Part shown: piece by piece, positions 52,762 through 61,002 of the stretch | Numbering within the stretch: position 1 is the stretch's first letter | Layout: each line of letters starts with the position of its first letter | Notes under the pieces: model-generated | Seen by the model: only the letters and a program-made list of their open reading frames with translations | What the model was told of the DNA's origin: nothing | Database searches by the model: none | DNA from: Microvirga ossetica | GTDB taxonomy: Bacteria; Pseudomonadota; Alphaproteobacteria; Rhizobiales; Beijerinckiaceae | Direction of reading: 5' to 3' | NCBI RefSeq assembly: GCF_002741015.1 | Contig: NZ_CP016621.1 | Location: 97,205 to 161,204, forward strand | DNA length: 64,000 bases | Position numbers and translations under genes: made by a program

Positions 52762-54060
52762 TCACGTGTGTTGTTTCACGTCATCGTTCATCGACGACCG
52801 GAGCAGCGCCAGCAGGACCGAACGCAGCGTGAACCGCCCTGCCCTCGCGCGTTCGATCAGTCCCCGCAGATACCCTCCTGGGATGCGGATGGTTTCGTGC
52901 CGCTGGAGAATGACGGCGATCACGACGCTGGCTTGCTCGTCGCCCATGACGGCGCGGGCCTCCCTCCAAGCGTCGGGAGCGATCCCGAGGGCTGACCGGG
53001 CGAGATCGGCAGCGTCCAGTAGGTCACGCCATGACCGGATCCCCTGCCCTCCCCTCGCATACGCTCCAATGTCAGGGCAGACGCGCACGACCAGTCCGAG
53101 GTCGAGGGAGCAGGAAACCGGAGCCGGGGGCCGAGACGGCATGGGGAGTTCCCCACGGCCGGATGGTGCTGCCCTCTTGTAGTCGGCTAGCCGCAGGGAT
53201 GGCGGTGCCGGCCGTGGCTTCGGAGCCTCCCCTTCATCATTCCTTCGAAAATCCGTTTTCTCTTCTAAAAGGGATTCTGGATTCTGACTCTTATGGTGGC
53301 GACCGGATCGGGACTCATTGGTGTCCACTTTTTGCGCTTTCACGTTGTCGCGCAGGGACTTGTCCACATTCGCCCATAGAGGCCGCAGGATGGCCGCGTA
53401 AGCCTCCAGAGCGGGATAGTCGGCATTCCGTGCCGGCATCGGTCCTGCGGCCTCCAATGCCGCCCTGTGGGCCTCCCAGGGGCCGTCCAGACCCTCAGCG
53501 AGAGCTGCCGTGATCGTCTTCGAGAGGTCGCGCCGCAGGATGCTGATCTCTTCCCGCAGGAGGTGACGCGCCTTGGCACGGTCGCGGGCTTCCTTCGCCA
53601 GACGCGCGAACTCCCCTGCCCTCGCGACGAGCGGCCCGAGATCGAAGCCGAACGCTTGCTCGATCTGACCGCCCTCCCCCTTCCGGGCGTATCGCTTCCC
53701 GTTGGGACTGTCCCGCCGGATGATCAACCCGGCTTCAACCAAGTCCGCGAGGTTGCGCCTCAAGGTGGTCGGCGCCATTCCGTTCGCACGGTGTGACAGC
53801 GCATAGTTCGAGGGGAAGACGACCAGCCCCTCCCCTGCCGTCAACGTCGTCTCGGGATGGAACGTGAGCAGTGCGTGGAGGACCGCCAGGGCGCGGTCGG
53901 AAACCCCCACGGCTTTCTTCGCTTCCCGGAGGTGATCGAGGACCGTCCACTTCCTGATGATGGTGTCAGGCGGACATGCGTCTGCGACGGCCCGCGCTGC
54001 CATCATGGCAAGCGAGAGCGGTCGCCGCCCAGCGGGCGACGTGCTGCGATGTGGTTCCAT
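52762..54060 (-). CDS. repC: Replication initiator RepC
   Basis: 432 residues. Typical RepC: a winged-helix N-terminal part (AVGVSDRALAVLHALLTFHP, NYALSHRANGMAPTTLRRNL, ADLVEAGLIIRRDSPNGKRY) and a C-terminal domain (RSWRDLLDAADLARSALGIA) separated by an acidic/proline linker at about 250-320. RepC binds and opens the origin, which in repABC plasmids lies inside this gene; an AT-rich stretch is present at 53231-53295. Third gene of the minus-strand repA-repB-repC operon, separated from repB by the 192-bp antisense-RNA region. Confidence 0.9.
   Translation of the reverse strand: MEPHRSTSPAGRRPLSLAMMAARAVADACPPDTIIRKWTVLDHLREAKKAVGVSDRALAVLHALLTFHPETTLTAGEGLVVFPSNYALSHRANGMAPTTLRRNLADLVEAGLIIRRDSPNGKRYARKGEGGQIEQAFGFDLGPLVARAGEFARLAKEARDRAKARHLLREEISILRRDLSKTITAALAEGLDGPWEAHRAALEAAGPMPARNADYPALEAYAAILRPLWANVDKSLRDNVKAQKVDTNESRSGRHHKSQNPESLLEEKTDFRRNDEGEAPKPRPAPPSLRLADYKRAAPSGRGELPMPSRPPAPVSCSLDLGLVVRVCPDIGAYARGGQGIRSWRDLLDAADLARSALGIAPDAWREARAVMGDEQASVVIAVILQRHETIRIPGGYLRGLIERARAGRFTLRSVLLALLRSSMNDDVKQHT
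53141..53156. repeat. parS-like palindrome, site 1 (in repC)
   Basis: ATGGGGAGTTCCCCAC: TGGGGA and TCCCCA arms around a two-base centre. Variant of the GTGGGGAGGTCCCCAC element repeated across 53-63 kb. Confidence 0.55.
53231..53295. other. AT-rich stretch in repC, candidate origin oriV
   Basis: About 65 bp within repC, far richer in A and T (TTCCTTCGAAAATCCG, TTCTCTTCTAAAAGGG) than the surrounding GC-rich gene. In studied repABC plasmids the origin is an AT-rich segment inside repC, so this is the natural candidate. Confidence 0.55.
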
Positions 54061-54147
54061 GGCCTTTTCTCAAGGCAATAGAAATCTGCTCACCAAAACG
54101 GCGCTAAATCTGTTGACTAAGATTCCTGGGGATGCGATTCTCGGAGG

Positions 54148-54202
54148 TGCGAGACTACGAGAGAGGTTCCCAGGGCGGTTGTCTTGGGGGCCTTTTTCTT
54201 TT
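54148..54202 (+). ncRNA. incA: Antisense RNA of the repABC operon (incA/ctRNA)
   Basis: The 192-bp repB-repC gap holds, on the strand opposite to repABC, TTGACT at 54113-54118 and GATTCT at 54136-54141 (17-bp spacing). About 20 bases later there is a ten-base-pair hairpin (54165-54174 with 54183-54192) followed by TTTTTCTTTT. This is the expected place, direction and size for the ctRNA that limits repC expression and sets incompatibility. The 5' end is inferred from the promoter only. Confidence 0.7.
54165..54202 (+). terminator. Terminator of the antisense RNA
   Basis: GGTTCCCAGG pairs with CTTGGGGGCC (G-T pairs included) around GCGGTTGT, then TTTTTCTTTT. Confidence 0.75.
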
Positions 54203-54252
54203 GCCGATAGCTCCTTGCTACGGGTTGATCGGATGCTCCAGACGCAGGGGGG

Positions 54253-55287
54253 TTAACCCTGCGCCCGAAAGGCGGCGTGAAGCTCATCGAGTTTCGCCTT
54301 CATCTGCGAAACGACGAACTCCGCGAACTTCGGATTGTCGGACTCCAGTGACAGACTGGCGCCTTTGCTCGTCCTCTTGACCGTTGCCGTCCCCACGTCG
54401 CCCTTCCAGACGATGGGCTTCGCGTCATGGGGAGCTCCCCATGAACCCTGCTGGGTCGCCACCTTGAGGACGACGGCAAACCGCGAGTCACTGTCCTTCT
54501 TCTTGAAGGACGGTTCCGTAATCGCCTTCTCGGCCGCTGCCAGCCCATCGTCGGACCCGAGGGCTTGCATGAGGGACAGCCAACGCGCCCTCCCCGCTTT
54601 CGGTGCGGGGCCGATGGCACGGACGATGTTCTCGGGAATGTTGCGGGCGACTTTCAGGTGTCGGGTCAGGTCGCTGTCATCGATCCCCACGGCCTGGACC
54701 ATCACCGCACGTTCGAACCCGAGGGCTTCGAGGTGCATCGCAAACAACGCCTTCTCGATGAAGGATAAATCGCGCCTGGCTTGGTTCTCATGGCCTTGGG
54801 CCACGACCAATTCCTGGTCGGTGAGGTTCTTGACGATTGCGCGGACCTTGATCCCGAGGCTGTGCGCCGCCCGCAAGCGGCGGTGTCCGAACGCGACCTG
54901 ATAGCGTCCTTTCTCCGTAGGATGGAAACGGACGAGGATCGGGACTTGCTGGCCTCCCTCCGTGATGCTCTTCACCAGCGCGGCAAAGCTGGCATCAGTT
55001 GCATCGGTGATCCGGTCAGAGACGAACGATCCATCCACCAGCGCGGTGTCGATCTCCACGATGGCGGAGCCGGATTCGATGTTGTCGGCAGCGCGGGCCT
55101 TCTCGGCCAGTTGGAGCATCGACTTCCGGACGGCACCCACGGCACCGTTGTTCGTCGTCGGCCTCTTGTCGGCCGGATCGGCGGCTTGCGCCGGGGCTGG
55201 GGACGCGCTGGCCTTCTTCGGCATCGCGGGAGCCGGGACCGTGGGCTTCGTCATCATGATTGCATCGACTGCGGACTTGCGGCTCAT
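54253..55287 (-). CDS. repB: Partition protein RepB (ParB family)
   Basis: 344 residues from ATG 55287 (MSRKSAVDAIMM); the longer frame to 55383 merely reads through two parS-like palindromes. The ParB nuclease-like N domain shows ALVKSITEGGQQVPILVRFH, GRYQVAFGHRRLRAA and the HENQARRDLSFIEKALFAMH helix, followed by an HTH (VMVQAVGIDDSDLTRHLKVA). It binds centromere sites and works with RepA. A parS-like palindrome lies inside the gene at 54427. Confidence 0.9.
   Translation of the reverse strand: MSRKSAVDAIMMTKPTVPAPAMPKKASASPAPAQAADPADKRPTTNNGAVGAVRKSMLQLAEKARAADNIESGSAIVEIDTALVDGSFVSDRITDATDASFAALVKSITEGGQQVPILVRFHPTEKGRYQVAFGHRRLRAAHSLGIKVRAIVKNLTDQELVVAQGHENQARRDLSFIEKALFAMHLEALGFERAVMVQAVGIDDSDLTRHLKVARNIPENIVRAIGPAPKAGRARWLSLMQALGSDDGLAAAEKAITEPSFKKKDSDSRFAVVLKVATQQGSWGAPHDAKPIVWKGDVGTATVKRTSKGASLSLESDNPKFAEFVVSQMKAKLDELHAAFRAQG
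54427..54442. repeat. parS-like palindrome, site 2 (in repB)
   Basis: ATGGGGAGCTCCCCAT, a perfect 16-bp palindrome. Confidence 0.6.
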
Positions 55288-55331
55288 GCGAGGACTCCGG
55301 AGGCCGAAAGGGTAGGGAGGTTGTCGGAGGC

Positions 55332-55347
55332 GTGGGGAGGTCCCCAC
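55332..55347. repeat. parS-like palindrome, site 3 (repA-repB gap)
   Basis: GTGGGGAGGTCCCCAC: seven-base arms GTGGGGA/TCCCCAC around GG. Consensus copy. Confidence 0.7.
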
Positions 55348-55367
55348 GAACCTTGTGAGGGCATTCC

Positions 55368-55383
55368 GTGGGGAGGTCCCCAC
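55368..55383. repeat. parS-like palindrome, site 4 (repA-repB gap)
   Basis: Second consensus copy GTGGGGAGGTCCCCAC, 36 bp (about 3.4 helical turns) from site 3 and close to the repA stop. Confidence 0.7.
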
Positions 55384-55405
55384 GGCTTGGAGGTGAGGAA
55401 CCCGC

Positions 55406-56626
55406 TCATGGCTTGCGTCCCCACGACTTGCGGATCATGGCCTCGATCTCGCCGTTGACAGCATCCAATGAATCGATGGCCCGGTCATAGGTCTGCCTGT
55501 TCATGGACTCGCGCCCGACTTCATAGAGCGTCTGCTTGGTCAGGCCGGCATCGCTCACTGCGCTGGACTTCACCATCGCGGAGGTCAGCACCGCTTCCCC
55601 GAAGAGGTTCCGGAGCATCGCGGTAATCCGCGTCTGTGGGCCGTCCTGCGGCTCGTATCGGGTGACCAAGAAACGGAGGTTGTCGAACGTGACCGCGCCG
55701 CCGGCCTCCCGAACCACGTCCAGCAACTCTTCCATCATCGTAAGGAATTGCGACATGCTGGCTACGTCCAACATTTGGGGATGGACGGTGATGAGGAGGG
55801 AGGTTGCCGCGCATAGGGCCGAAAGCGTCAAGAAGCCCAACTGCGGCGGGCAGTCGATGATTACCACGTCGTAGTCGTCGGCCACGGTTTCGAGAGCCTG
55901 GGCGACGCGCGTGAAGAACATGGCATCCCGCTGGGCGCGGTCAACGAGGGCTTTTGGAGTTTCATGCTCGAACTCCATCAATTCCAAATTGCCGGCGATC
56001 AGGTCGAGTCCGGTGAAATAGGTGGGCCGGATCACATCACGCAGCGGACGCTGCTCGTCGTCGTAGCGGATGGCTCCGTAAAGGGTTTCCCCGGGGCCAA
56101 CCTCCAACTCGGGCTGGATGCCGAGCAGGGCGGACAGGCTGGCTTGCGGGTCGAGGTCGATTGCCAGCACCCGGTAGCCCTTGAGGACAAGGTATTGCGC
56201 GAGGTGCGCGGAGGTCGTCGTTTTGCCGCTGCCTCCCTTAAAATTGACGACCGAGATGACTTGGAGGTCTTCGCCCGGGCGACGGCGGGGTGAGTAGGTC
56301 CGTCCCGCTTTGGTCGTCTGGTCGAGATATTCCCGCAGGGCGTGAAGGTCGGACAGAGTATAGAAACGCCGTCCGGTCGGCGTGATTTCCGGCTGTGGGC
56401 CGTTCCCCTCGATGGATAGCTGCCGAAGACGGCTGTCCGACAGGCCGAGAATCTTCGCGGCCTCCCCGCTCGTAAACTTCCGCAGGGACTTGTGGGCGGT
56501 CGGGGGATAGAACGCCGTCGTCATCGCCTGGAGTTGCGACCGCAGGATGGCCGCGTATTCTCCAACCTCTACGCTCGGGCCACCCTGCGAATCGGCGGCT
56601 TCAATCTGGATCTGTTCGTGGATCAC
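55406..56626 (-). CDS. repA: Partition ATPase RepA (ParA family)
   Basis: 406 residues if translation starts at GTG 56626 (VIHEQIQIEAADSQ); the frame is open to 56695 but that part covers the operator, and GTG 56644 is another option. N-terminal HTH region (FTSGEAAKILGLSDSRLRQL), deviant Walker A VVNFKGGSGKTTTSAHLA, AIDLDPQASLSALLG and VVIIDCPPQLGFLTLSALCA are the standard ParA blocks of RepA. It drives segregation and represses the operon with RepB. Confidence 0.9.
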   Translation of the reverse strand: MIHEQIQIEAADSQGGPSVEVGEYAAILRSQLQAMTTAFYPPTAHKSLRKFTSGEAAKILGLSDSRLRQLSIEGNGPQPEITPTGRRFYTLSDLHALREYLDQTTKAGRTYSPRRRPGEDLQVISVVNFKGGSGKTTTSAHLAQYLVLKGYRVLAIDLDPQASLSALLGIQPELEVGPGETLYGAIRYDDEQRPLRDVIRPTYFTGLDLIAGNLELMEFEHETPKALVDRAQRDAMFFTRVAQALETVADDYDVVIIDCPPQLGFLTLSALCAATSLLITVHPQMLDVASMSQFLTMMEELLDVVREAGGAVTFDNLRFLVTRYEPQDGPQTRITAMLRNLFGEAVLTSAMVKSSAVSDAGLTKQTLYEVGRESMNRQTYDRAIDSLDAVNGEIEAMIRKSWGRKP

Positions 56627-56638
56627 GGCTCCAACCTC

Positions 56639-56679
56639 ACTCACGGAAATAACCTGAATGCATTGGTAAATCCGTGAGT
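56639..56679. promoter_or_regulatory. repABC operator and promoter
   Basis: ACTCACGGA (56639-56647) and TCCGTGAGT (56671-56679) form a perfect nine-base inverted repeat with 23 bp between; the inner TAACC/TTACC extend the symmetry. On the minus strand TTGACC (about 56692-56697) with GATTTA 17 bp further gives a promoter that overlaps one half-site. This is the expected RepA/RepB autoregulation site. Confidence 0.65.
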
Positions 56680-56812
56680 GTAAACAAATGGTCAAGATTC
56701 GCGGCGGGAGTCGAGTCGGTTTTCCGCTAAGTCCTTATTCTCCTGGGGAGAACCCGATTCGGAGGCCACCCGCAGAGCAGGGCATCGTCCCCGATCGAGG
56801 GCGCAATGAGCC

Positions 56813-56828
56813 GTGGGGAGGTCCCCAC
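56813..56828. repeat. parS-like palindrome, site 5 (upstream of repA)
   Basis: Consensus GTGGGGAGGTCCCCAC, eight bases before the end of the MNT gene. Confidence 0.7.
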
Positions 56829-56835
56829 GGATGGG

Positions 56836-57279
56836 CTAGAAGATCAGGACGGCTTCCTGCCGCGCGGTTTCCCCTGCCCTGTCCTTCAGCGAATGCCACC
56901 GCGTGAGGTCGGCCCTGCGCTGCAAGGCATCGGACAGGTCCGCTTGGAGCCGCGCCAGTCCGGTGTGCGTCATTCCGGCTTCGGGCGCGATCTCAACGAT
57001 CAGGTCAACGTCGCTGTCCTCACGTTGGGACTGCCTCGCCACCGAGCCATAGACCCAAACGTGGACGATGCCCCGCGCCTCAAGGTCGTCCTTCATGTTC
57101 AGGACGGTAGCGCGGACGTGCCGTAGCGTCCCGGGGAGGGGGTGGAGTTTCAGCCGCCTTGTAGCGGGAGCTCCCGAGCGGATTTTCAGGGGCGGCACGG
57201 CGGCCGGCTCGAAGCCCATCTCACGGAGGGCTTCCCCGAGCGTCTTTCCGGTGTCGGGCTTGTCGCGGTCGTCGGTCAT
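56836..57279 (-). CDS. Nucleotidyltransferase (MNT) domain protein
   Basis: 147 residues from ATG 57279 (MTDDRDKPDTGKTLGEALRE). The pol-beta-type nucleotidyltransferase signature is present: VWVYGSVARQSQREDSDVDLI (GSxARxxxxxxSDxDL), with the third acid likely in the ADLTRW strand. The N-terminal 70 residues are a proline/charged leader. MNT proteins usually form toxin-antitoxin pairs with a HEPN toxin by AMPylating it, but no HEPN gene is seen beside it here. Confidence 0.7.
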   Translation of the reverse strand: MTDDRDKPDTGKTLGEALREMGFEPAAVPPLKIRSGAPATRRLKLHPLPGTLRHVRATVLNMKDDLEARGIVHVWVYGSVARQSQREDSDVDLIVEIAPEAGMTHTGLARLQADLSDALQRRADLTRWHSLKDRAGETARQEAVLIF

Positions 57280-57359
57280 GGTTCGCGTCGTCGCCTCCGT
57301 GGGCCCAAGGATCATCTAGCAATGCTCAACACAGGGCAAGGCACGGCCCCCGCAGTTTC

Positions 57360-57375
57360 ATGGGGAGGTCCCCAC
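57360..57375. repeat. parS-like palindrome, site 6
   Basis: ATGGGGAGGTCCCCAC, one mismatch from the consensus, in the gap between two minus-strand genes. Confidence 0.65.
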
Positions 57376-57392
57376 GGACAGGAGAGGGCCGC

Positions 57393-57800
57393 TCAAGGAC
57401 GGCGTATGCTGCCGTCTTCCGCGAAGACGACGGCCAGTGCCTCGAAGACAGGGATGAAGCCAGGTCGCCGCGTGAACGTCGGCGCGTGGAAAGGGTTGTA
57501 ACCGATCGGGGTCAATTCGCCCGCGATGGCTTCGGCGCAGTAGCGGCCCTCGATCCATGTGTGGACGTTCCGCTGCCCTTCACGGATCGCGCGTTGCCGC
57601 CCGCTCTCACTAACGCGAATCTTGCAGTCCCTCAAGACAATCAGGGGGCGATGGGCGATCACGCGACCCGACTTGCGGACGCTCCAGACACCTTTGGTGA
57701 GGTTCCGGTAGACGTGTACTTTGAGACCTGGGCGGCGGAGCGGGCAGGGCGGAATGCAACGGTGTTGTAGATGGGTGTCAACGGAGGCGGTCGCCGCCAT
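57393..57800 (-). CDS. Conserved plasmid/phage hypothetical protein
   Basis: 135 residues. The pattern HVYRNLTKGVWSVRKSGRVI, SGRQRAIREGQRNVHTWIEG and YNPFHAPTFTRRPG is one I recognise as recurring in small proteins of plasmids and prophages with no assigned function. The first 28 residues are proline/cysteine-rich and the true start could be later. Lies just upstream of the MNT gene with a parS-like site between. Confidence 0.55.
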   Translation of the reverse strand: MAATASVDTHLQHRCIPPCPLRRPGLKVHVYRNLTKGVWSVRKSGRVIAHRPLIVLRDCKIRVSESGRQRAIREGQRNVHTWIEGRYCAEAIAGELTPIGYNPFHAPTFTRRPGFIPVFEALAVVFAEDGSIRRP

Positions 57801-57874
57801 TCCTCGGAACAGCCGCTGATCAGCAAGTCCCCGCTGTCAACTATCGAAGCGAAGCGAGATGCACGGACTTAGGA

Positions 57875-58390
57875 TCACTTCCAACACTCGGTTCCGATGC
57901 GGCAGTACATCGTGCCGACCCTTTCCCCGTCATGGTCGTAGTAGACCTCGCCAGCGTCATTGTAAGTGAATATCGCGCGCCAGACGTTGATCTTGTATTT
58001 CAGCGGGTCGCCGCCGTGGCGTTCCTCTTTCTTGGTTTTATCCGTGTCTGCCAGAGGAACTGTGAGAGTCCGTCTCTCATATGCGAAGGTGAAGTATTTG
58101 AAGGTGAATGGTTCCGGTCGGACCTTGCCGACTGCAAGCCAGTTCTCGTTGCCCCTATACATGATGAAGTAGCAGTGGCCCGCCCAGATGTCGCCAACGT
58201 CCCGCGTGAAGTGGATCGTGAAGAAGGGTTCCCCACCGCCGTAGGCCCCGGCGATGAATTGCGGCCATTTATTTTGAGCCTTCTCCCAAGGGCATTCCGC
58301 GTGACCCGGATAGACAGACGGCACCGCGCTTGTCGTGAGCGCAAGAAGGGAGATCGCGGCCGTGAGAAGCTGGATACCGCGGCTCGTCAT
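57875..58390 (-). CDS. Small exported protein, paralogue A
   Basis: 171 residues from ATG 58390. Signal peptide GIQLLTAAISLLALTTSAVP. The mature part starts YPGHAECPWEKAQ and ends MYCRIGTECWK, with four cysteines that could pair. The neighbour at 58595 shares YPGxxxCPW, PFFxIxFTRDxGDI, NVWxAxFTYNxAGEVxY and the same CWK end, so both are tandem duplicates. An extra about 20-residue segment (TFKYFTFAYERRTLTVPLAD) is unique to this copy. Family unknown. Confidence 0.6.
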   Translation of the reverse strand: MTSRGIQLLTAAISLLALTTSAVPSVYPGHAECPWEKAQNKWPQFIAGAYGGGEPFFTIHFTRDVGDIWAGHCYFIMYRGNENWLAVGKVRPEPFTFKYFTFAYERRTLTVPLADTDKTKKEERHGGDPLKYKINVWRAIFTYNDAGEVYYDHDGERVGTMYCRIGTECWK

Positions 58391-58483
58391 AGTCGAACCT
58401 TTCGCGAGACGGCCCCCAGGCGGCAATCGTAGCCGTTCCCCGCTCCATGGGAAAGCTAACCAGAAGGGGATGGTCACCTAGGC

Positions 58484-58499
58484 GTGGGGAGGTCCCCAC
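58484..58499. repeat. parS-like palindrome, site 7
   Basis: Consensus GTGGGGAGGTCCCCAC between the two paralogous exported-protein genes. Confidence 0.7.
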
Positions 58500-58594
58500 G
58501 GATTTCGGAAGGACGGGCGGCATAGGGGAGGGGAGAGTGGTTCCGCGACCGTGATGTCAACACTTGAAGCGAAGCGTGCTGCCCGTCCGCCGGC

Positions 58595-59038
58595 CTACTT
58601 CCAGCACTCGGTCCCGATGTGGCAGTACATATTGCCAGCCAGTTGCCCATCGGGGGTGTAAAAGACCTCTCCTGCCTCGTTGTAGGTGAACGTGGCACCC
58701 CAGACGTTGATCTGATATTGCGTCGGATCTGCTCCGTTGCGGCGCTCGTTCTTGGCGTTGTTCTGGTTCCGGATCTTGCCCGCGCCACCCCAGTTTTTAT
58801 TGCCAAAATAGGTAATCGTGTAGCATTCGTTTGCTTGGATATCTCCGATGTCCCGTGTGAAGCGGATGCTGAAAAATGGTTCCTTGTCCCCGTATTCCTG
58901 GTTGATGTACTTCGCCCATGCGTTGGCGGGATTGGACCAGGGGCAGTTTGGGCGACCGGGATAAACATAGGCAGGGACGGGGCTCCCGAGCGACGGAATA
59001 AGAACGGCGGCAATTATCAAGGTCCGGGACTTCGACAT
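58595..59038 (-). CDS. Small exported protein, paralogue B
   Basis: 147 residues. Signal peptide TLIIAAVLIPSLGSPVPAY. Mature part YPGRPNCPWSNP ... PFFSIRFTRDIGDI ... MYCHIGTECWK, homologous along its length to paralogue A. The beta-rich pattern with four cysteines suggests a small disulfide-stabilised periplasmic or surface domain. Upstream of paralogue A on the same strand with a parS-like site between them. Confidence 0.6.
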   Translation of the reverse strand: MSKSRTLIIAAVLIPSLGSPVPAYVYPGRPNCPWSNPANAWAKYINQEYGDKEPFFSIRFTRDIGDIQANECYTITYFGNKNWGGAGKIRNQNNAKNERRNGADPTQYQINVWGATFTYNEAGEVFYTPDGQLAGNMYCHIGTECWK

Positions 59039-59069
59039 GAGTTCCTCCCTCGTTGACGTGTGGATCGGC

Positions 59070-59978
59070 TCACCCAGGCGGGCGGATGGGTACCGGAGGC
59101 TGCGCGGCCGGCGGGGGCTGGTTGAATGGCACCCGAGGATGAGCGGGGGGCGAGGTTAACGCAGGTGCGATGGTCGGCTGCGGATTGGATGGGCCGGATC
59201 GAGTAGGCGGCAGGTAAACGGTCCGGGCTGCGTGCGGTGACGGGCGTGACGCTTCTATTTCGACCCCCGAACGTGGTGGACCCTTCGCACGGGCGTCTCT
59301 CAACTGCTTTGCTGCCGCTGGGTCACTCGCGGCATGGGTCGCTGCCCTCTGTTGGCGGATTGCTTGGATCCGCTGGGCCTCTGCCAGTTCCTTCGCTCGC
59401 CTGTCGCGGAGTGCAAAACCCTCCTGCCGAATCTTTTGGTAATAATCCTTCGAAAGTGATCCGGCTCTGATGGCAAAGTTGCCATCCTGCGGGGTTGCGG
59501 ACACGTATATTCCTTCGAGGCGTGTCCCCGGCCGCGTTCCCTCGAGCCGATCCTCGGTGCCCGGAGCGTTCTCTAGCGCGAACGACTCGCGCAGGGCATC
59601 CTCGTAGGTCTTTCCATGGGTGAGATACTGGAAGTCTCTGAGCTCGACGGAACCATTGCCCACAAGAGCCTGGACATAGAAGAGATGGATCTCGCCAGAG
59701 GTAGGCTTGGCGCCGATCCGGCCGAGATAGTCACCCAGCCTGCCCTTGATTTTCTCCTCGCGGAAGTGGCTAGTCCACAGGTTGACGTTATCGAAGATGT
59801 TCTCAATGGTGTCGGCAATGCCCTCCGCCCGTCCGGTTACATCAACACCGATCGGGGGTGCGTTCGATGGGGCTCCGGGAATTCTGCTCTGCGCCAAAGC
59901 AGAGACTACCTGCCCTCCGAGCAGGACGGCGGAGAGTCCTACGGCAACCAAGCGCATGGCCATCTGACGAACCCTCAT
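59070..59978 (-). CDS. Exported protein with proline-rich C-terminus
   Basis: 302 residues. Signal peptide MRLVAVGLSAVLLGGQVVSA. A folded middle (about 45-180, NVNLWTSHFREEKIKGRLGD, IHLFYVQALVGNGSVELRDF) is followed by a helical stretch and a tail rich in Pro/Ala (PAHPRVPFNQPPPAAQPP) typical of wall-spanning linkers. No family recognised. It precedes the small exported paralogues on the same strand, 31 bp from paralogue B. Confidence 0.55.
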   Translation of the reverse strand: MRVRQMAMRLVAVGLSAVLLGGQVVSALAQSRIPGAPSNAPPIGVDVTGRAEGIADTIENIFDNVNLWTSHFREEKIKGRLGDYLGRIGAKPTSGEIHLFYVQALVGNGSVELRDFQYLTHGKTYEDALRESFALENAPGTEDRLEGTRPGTRLEGIYVSATPQDGNFAIRAGSLSKDYYQKIRQEGFALRDRRAKELAEAQRIQAIRQQRAATHAASDPAAAKQLRDARAKGPPRSGVEIEASRPSPHAARTVYLPPTRSGPSNPQPTIAPALTSPPAHPRVPFNQPPPAAQPPVPIRPPG

Positions 59979-60081
59979 TACGAAGGCCCCTCTAGTAATG
60001 ATACGCCTTCTGAGACCCGTTCGATAGTGACCCGATTGTATGCTGCCCGACGCTGCCGCTGCATTTGTGACTTTGTACGGA

Positions 60082-60978
60082 TTAGGTCTCTGGCAAGATC
60101 AAGGCAGTCAACTTCCCCTTCGGCCCGATCTCGATTGGCTTGTCCCACACCACGTATTCGCCCACATCCAACGCGGCATCGCACCACTCCCGGGCGGGTA
60201 TGCCAGTCGTGAAGATGGGGGCCTGGATGCCATGCCGCGGCCCCGGCCGTTGGGCTTCGAAGACGGTTGAGGCGAAAACGGCCAGTTCGCCCTGATGAGT
60301 GCCGGCATTCAGCGTTGCCCGCCACTGTCTCTCCAGGAGGATGGTAGTCCGGTGCATCGCTTGCAGGGTGAACATCGCAAGCAACGGTTTCAGCTTCTCC
60401 TTGAACTGGTCTCCGCGCCCCTCGATTAGCTTGTTCTTCTGCGCCGCCATGAGGAAATCGCGTGTCACGTGATCTGCCGTGAATACAGCCCTCGCGTTGT
60501 AGTAGCGGAGGACGCACTGGAGAACCCCGATCTCGGGAGGCATGACCGATCCATGCACGAGGGTCGCGCCACCGTCAGGAGCGGGACCGAACTTCGAGAG
60601 CAATGCGTCGAGGATGCGTCGTGCCTCCTTCGGTTTCATTCCCGTCTCGCGAGAAGTAACCTCCCTTGGAAGGCGGTCGAAGTTCCGCGATAGGACGGCT
60701 GCGAAGTCAGCGGGGACACTCAACAAGTCGATGTTTGGCCCCAGGCGGTGCATCAACCTGGCGTGCAGGAAGAAGTCACGAAGCTCGGTCGTGACGGGCC
60801 CCTTCTCGCGCTCATCGGCATGAGCAACGAAATCACCGATCTCCCGAATGGCCGCTGACCCGAATGCGCGCTCCCGTAGCCAAAGGAAAAGGTGCGTGAG
60901 ATCCACCGCGTGGAGTTGAGGGCCGACAAGGCGGAGGAGGCGGCTCCTGATTTCATCGTGACGTGACATAGGCCGCAT
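60082..60978 (-). CDS. Unknown protein paired with a VRR-NUC nuclease
   Basis: 298 residues; the ATG at 60978 has AGAGG five bases upstream. Mainly helical N-terminus (LLRLVGPQLHAVDLTHLFLW, LRDFFLHARLMHRL), then a mixed region (GATLVHGSVMPPEIGVLQCV, FTADHVTRDFLMAAQKNKLI) and a beta-rich end (EYVVWDKPIEIGPKGKL). No family recognised. It starts about 25 bp after the nuclease stop, so the two are co-transcribed and may act together. Confidence 0.55.
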   Translation of the reverse strand: MRPMSRHDEIRSRLLRLVGPQLHAVDLTHLFLWLRERAFGSAAIREIGDFVAHADEREKGPVTTELRDFFLHARLMHRLGPNIDLLSVPADFAAVLSRNFDRLPREVTSRETGMKPKEARRILDALLSKFGPAPDGGATLVHGSVMPPEIGVLQCVLRYYNARAVFTADHVTRDFLMAAQKNKLIEGRGDQFKEKLKPLLAMFTLQAMHRTTILLERQWRATLNAGTHQGELAVFASTVFEAQRPGPRHGIQAPIFTTGIPAREWCDAALDVGEYVVWDKPIEIGPKGKLTALILPET

Positions 60979-61002
60979 CAAACCTCTTCGCAGTGCCTTG
61001 CG

